Assembly (NCBI GenBank): GCA_910587325.1
Contig: CAJUKB010000004.1
Span: forward strand, 1 to 64,000
DNA length: 64,000 nt
Origin: an uncultured Bacilli bacterium
GTDB taxonomy: Bacteria; Bacillota_I; Bacilli_A; RF39; UBA660
Reading direction: 5' to 3'
Positions 61,323-64,000 of the stretch are shown piece after piece. Below the pieces are notes generated by a model. It was not told where the DNA came from. It did not search any database and saw only the letters and a program-made list of their open reading frames with translations. Each line of letters opens with the position of its first letter. Position 1 is the first letter of the stretch. Both the position numbers and the translations under genes were made by a program.

Positions 61323-61874
61323 GGCTCTAGATAATTTAGTGGGAATCTAAAATTAAAGATTTCTAAGTAAATAAAAGGGAAAATAGGTATTTTTTAGATT
61401 AATTTCAAAACACCTGTTTTTTTATGGAGAATACGCTTTATTTTTTTGCTTTTCTATCTTTTTTAGTTATTCCACTTATTTTTCCATTCAATATGTACAT
61501 TACCCTTAGTCTAAAAAATCAAAATTTTGATATCCAACTCCAACTCTTTTGATTACTTTTATTTTGTTGTTTAATCCTTCTGCAAATCCATTACTAAGTC
61601 TTTCATCTATAAATGAATTTACTATTTAAGGTAACCAATTTTCTATTGTTTTATTTGCTTCTATCATTTCCTCCATTTCATAAATTTTTACTATTTCTGC
61701 CCATTCTCTTCATTCTATTTCTACATACTCGTAATTTGTTGTATATGATACATTAAAAAAAAGAGATAACTTTATTCGTTATCTCCTCACCTAATTTTCT
61801 AGTTATCATACAAAAAGTCCCCACTAAAATTTCTTGATGCTGATTTTTTTATCCCCACTAAATTATCTAGAGCC
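61323..61874 (-). mobile_element. Decayed ISL3-family insertion sequence
   Basis: 21-bp perfect terminal inverted repeats starting GGCTCTAGATAAT (61323-61343 and 61854-61874); GGCTCT starts are usual for ISL3. The flanks AAAAATAT and AAAAACAT are near-identical 8-mers, as expected for the 8-bp duplication. Only 552 bp remain of about 1.4 kb, so it is internally deleted. The rest of the gap 61169-61974 holds the promoter and palindrome described above and, at 61890-61975, short weak hairpins after the BCCT gene. Confidence 0.78.
61506..61735 (-). pseudogene. Transposase fragment of the ISL3-family element
   Basis: The end of an ISL3 transposase: EWAEIVKIYEMEEMIEANK, then TIENWLP, a TAA stop, then IVNSFIDERLSNGFAEGLNN and KIKVIKRVGVGYQNFDFLD. 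The catalytic Glu (AEGLNNKIK) is present, but the front of the gene is lost. Confidence 0.8.
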
Positions 61875-61974
61875 AAAAACATAGAAACGTAGCGTAAAAA
61901 GGTGAGCGTTATCTAACTCTCGATAACACATAACTTATGCAAATATTCTTTTTACAGATTTTTCAATAAAGAGT

Positions 61975-63504
61975 TTATTCTTTTTTGTTGTTTTTAGTAG
62001 GTTCTTCTAAATACCGTTTAGCGTCTTTAATAAAACTAATCACAATCATAATTATCACTATTCCTATTGGAAAAGCCGCGACTATGCTCACAGATTGTAA
62101 ATTATTCATAGAACTTTGTGAAAATACCAAAGCGATTGGTAATAAAATTAATAAGATGCACCATATTAATTGCATCATTCTATGCGGTTTTTCATCTTTA
62201 GCAAGTTTGTGATAACTATAGCATGATGCCGTATAAGCAATGGAATCGAAAGAAGTTGCGTAAAATGCAATCATTGTAATTAATAATAATATTAAAATAA
62301 ACGGAAAACATGGAATGGTTTTAATTATAGAAATAATAATATTATAAATATCTCCACCATTTTGATACATTGCCACAAAATCAAATTGCCCACTCATTTG
62401 AAGGCCTAAAGAATGATTTCCTAATATTATAAAACTAATAATTGTAGACCCTACACCAAAGATATATCCCCCAATAATCGTTTGTTTAACAGTTCTTCCT
62501 TTTGATATATTACCAATAAAAAAGGGAGCAGCAACACACCAAACCATCCAATAAGCCCAATAATAAATTGTCCAATTTTGTGGAAAACTTGTTTCTCTTA
62601 AAGGATCTGTTGTCGTCGATAATCCTATAAAATTTTCTATCATTCGTCCTAATGAAGAGAAACCATTTTCAATAATAAATCGCCCTTGTCCTCCAAAAAA
62701 TAAAACAAATAATAAAATACCAAAAAATAAATAAATACAAATTTTTGCAAGTAAACTCATTCCTTTAAATCCATGTAAAAGCGTATACGTATATACAATA
62801 CAAGTTATTAAAAGAATAATTATGGTAATTACTGTCCTGCTTATGGTTATATGAAATACTTCTCCAATAATTGCAGCCATTAAAGGAGTAGCAACGCTAA
62901 ATGTTGTAGCAGTTCCAGCAAGTAATGCAAATACTGCTAGCAAATCTACTATTCTTCCTGGTAATTTATCTGTAAATTTTCCAAGTAAAGGCCTACACGC
63001 TTCTGAATATTTTTGTTTTTCTCTTTTTCTTACATGTAACATAAAGCCAAAAGCAATTGCAAGAACTAAATAAAAACTCCACGGAATAAAACTCCAATGA
63101 AATATTGGAAATACGCTTGCCCAATCTTCCATATTTCCTAAATGCGCAATATGACTTTCTCCTGCATACATAATCCATTCCGAAAATGAATAGAATAAGA
63201 TGTCTGCCGCAAGTCCACACGTAAACATCATAGCCCCCCAAGTAAAGAAGGAATATTTTGGTTTTTCATTTTTTTTGCCTAATACAATATTTCCATACTT
63301 CGAAAACGCAATAATTAAGGACAAAATAAATATCCCTAAACCCATTATCAAATAATATACACCAAAAGTATCCCCAAAAATAAATCTAATTTTACTTAAA
63401 ACTAGATTAGATTCTGTAGGTAGAAAAATAAATAGGACGCATAGAGCAATAATTAAAACAAGTGGCATTAAAGTGATTAGCCAATCAATTTTCTTTGTTT
63501 TCAT
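61975..63504 (-). CDS. BCCT-family transporter (choline/betaine type)
   Basis: 509 aa with twelve membrane segments. WTIYYWAYWMVWCVAAPFF, followed by the GNISKGRT end of the signature, is the BCCT motif (Trp box of the substrate site). BCCT proteins import choline, betaine or carnitine driven by sodium or proton. I choose the ATG at 63504, which lies in the end of the upstream cytidylyltransferase gene with an AGG-like ribosome site. The adjacent LicC-like gene suggests choline as the substrate, since lic operons pair a choline transporter with LicA and LicC. Confidence 0.85.
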   Translation of the reverse strand: MKTKKIDWLITLMPLVLIIALCVLFIFLPTESNLVLSKIRFIFGDTFGVYYLIMGLGIFILSLIIAFSKYGNIVLGKKNEKPKYSFFTWGAMMFTCGLAADILFYSFSEWIMYAGESHIAHLGNMEDWASVFPIFHWSFIPWSFYLVLAIAFGFMLHVRKREKQKYSEACRPLLGKFTDKLPGRIVDLLAVFALLAGTATTFSVATPLMAAIIGEVFHITISRTVITIIILLITCIVYTYTLLHGFKGMSLLAKICIYLFFGILLFVLFFGGQGRFIIENGFSSLGRMIENFIGLSTTTDPLRETSFPQNWTIYYWAYWMVWCVAAPFFIGNISKGRTVKQTIIGGYIFGVGSTIISFIILGNHSLGLQMSGQFDFVAMYQNGGDIYNIIISIIKTIPCFPFILILLLITMIAFYATSFDSIAYTASCYSYHKLAKDEKPHRMMQLIWCILLILLPIALVFSQSSMNNLQSVSIVAAFPIGIVIIMIVISFIKDAKRYLEEPTKNNKKE

Positions 63505-64000
63505 TTTTTTCGCCTGCTTTCTTAAAATTAGCGTAACTGTTATCAATTGCAATTAATTCTTGATAATTATCTATTTCTACTATATCTTCCTTTTCTATTT
63601 CATAAACGTGTAAATCAAATTCTTCAGGATAACAAAACATTGCAATATTATCCCAATAAATGGTAGTATTGTTTTTATTTATGAACTCTTCTTCCACATA
63701 TTTTTTTAATTTTTTTCCATCTTCTTTTGTCCATCTTGAAATGCTCCACAAACGGTATCCATCTTTTCCACCCTCAATACTACAATTTGTAATTTTTCCA
63801 CAGTTATCAGTTTGCAAAAACCACTCATTTGTATATTCTTTGCACCACGAACAACTATATCCAGATTTTTCAAAGTATGGATTTAATATGCTTGGATTTT
63901 TAATTATTAAGTCGGCGTCTGTAATAATAATTTCTTCTAAAAATTCTCTAGCAACATACAAAGAAGAAATATTGTTGGTTTCTTCATAATATTTATTTTC
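63485..64000 (-). CDS. licC: LicC-like CTP:phosphocholine cytidylyltransferase, cut by the window edge
   Basis: The C-terminal 171 aa or so are seen; the frame stays open to the right end of the window (ENKYYEETNNISSLYVAREF). IIITDADLIIKNPSIL has the metal-binding Asp pair; CKEYTNEWFLQTDN, GYRLWSISRW and TTIYWDNIAMF are shared with LicC of pneumococcus as I recall it. It would make CDP-choline for attachment of phosphocholine to a surface polymer. The upstream genes (licA, licD) would lie beyond the window. Its stop overlaps the start of the BCCT gene by 20 bp, so the two are cotranscribed. Confidence 0.8.
   Translation of the reverse strand, partial: ENKYYEETNNISSLYVAREFLEEIIITDADLIIKNPSILNPYFEKSGYSCSWCKEYTNEWFLQTDNCGKITNCSIEGGKDGYRLWSISRWTKEDGKKLKKYVEEEFINKNNTTIYWDNIAMFCYPEEFDLHVYEIEKEDIVEIDNYQELIAIDNSYANFKKAGEKNENKEN

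Overview
The window comes from a strongly A+T-rich, endospore-forming, anaerobic Firmicute of the kind found in animal guts (Erysipelotrichia- or Clostridia-like; the sequence alone does not fix the family). The grounds are a spoVAC-spoVAD-spoVAE operon with a sigma-G-type promoter, a pyruvate:ferredoxin oxidoreductase, a class B sortase with its substrates, and ordinary A+T-rich codon use with TGA as a stop. No tRNA, rRNA or CRISPR array was found.

Layout. 0-2.2 kb: a decayed gene end and the spoVA operon. 2.3-15.1 kb: an accessory island in two parts. The first (2.6-6.4 kb) is one operon of AbiEi antitoxin, AbiEii nucleotidyltransferase toxin and a fused archaeo-eukaryotic-type primase/SF2 helicase, with an 18-bp palindromic operator over its promoter. 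The second (6692-14964) is an 8.3-kb integrative element bounded by identical 20-bp direct repeats. It has an XRE repressor, a small DNA-binding protein, a RepA/KaiC-like ATPase and a tyrosine integrase interrupted by one TGA. Inside it a 4.2-kb cargo lies between long imperfect inverted repeats (7491-7548 and 11697-11756): an unknown 356-aa protein, two Nudix hydrolases, a serine hydrolase, and a DUF3800 protein next to a small RNA with its own promoter, three hairpins and a terminator. 15.1-23 kb: core genes (DUF975 protein, recG, NlpC/P60 hydrolase, PFOR), a second candidate small RNA convergent with the PFOR gene, and small hypothetical genes. 23-27 kb: a class B sortase between two surface proteins that share an NAQTG sorting signal.

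27-61 kb is one very large surface-glycan locus, all on the minus strand: GtrB-like polyprenol glycosyltransferases, GtrA-type and GT-C-like membrane proteins, GT2/GT4 transferases (several as two-domain fusions), a Wzx-like flippase, two acyltransferases, a methyltransferase and a Wzm/Wzt ABC exporter. A nested pair of dead insertion sequences (an IS3-family element inside an ISAs1-family element) interrupts it at 48.3-50.9 kb, and an ISL3-family remnant ends it at 61.3-61.9 kb. At the right edge a LicC-like cytidylyltransferase (cut by the window end) and a BCCT transporter suggest phosphocholine decoration of a surface polymer.

The most striking signal is a set of G10 homopolymer tracts on the coding strand, placed in the spacer between -35 and -10 boxes. 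Two clear cases (26957-26987 and 29643-29673) lie upstream of a sortase substrate and of a lipid-linked glycosylation pair; both have a 19-nt spacer, two above the optimum. A third tract (59423-59453) is at once in-frame coding sequence and a possible promoter of a rhamnosyltransferase-like gene. A fourth, interrupted tract (24374-24402) has exactly 17 nt and looks like a locked version. Together they suggest phase-variable control of surface proteins and glycans by slipped-strand change of promoter spacing.
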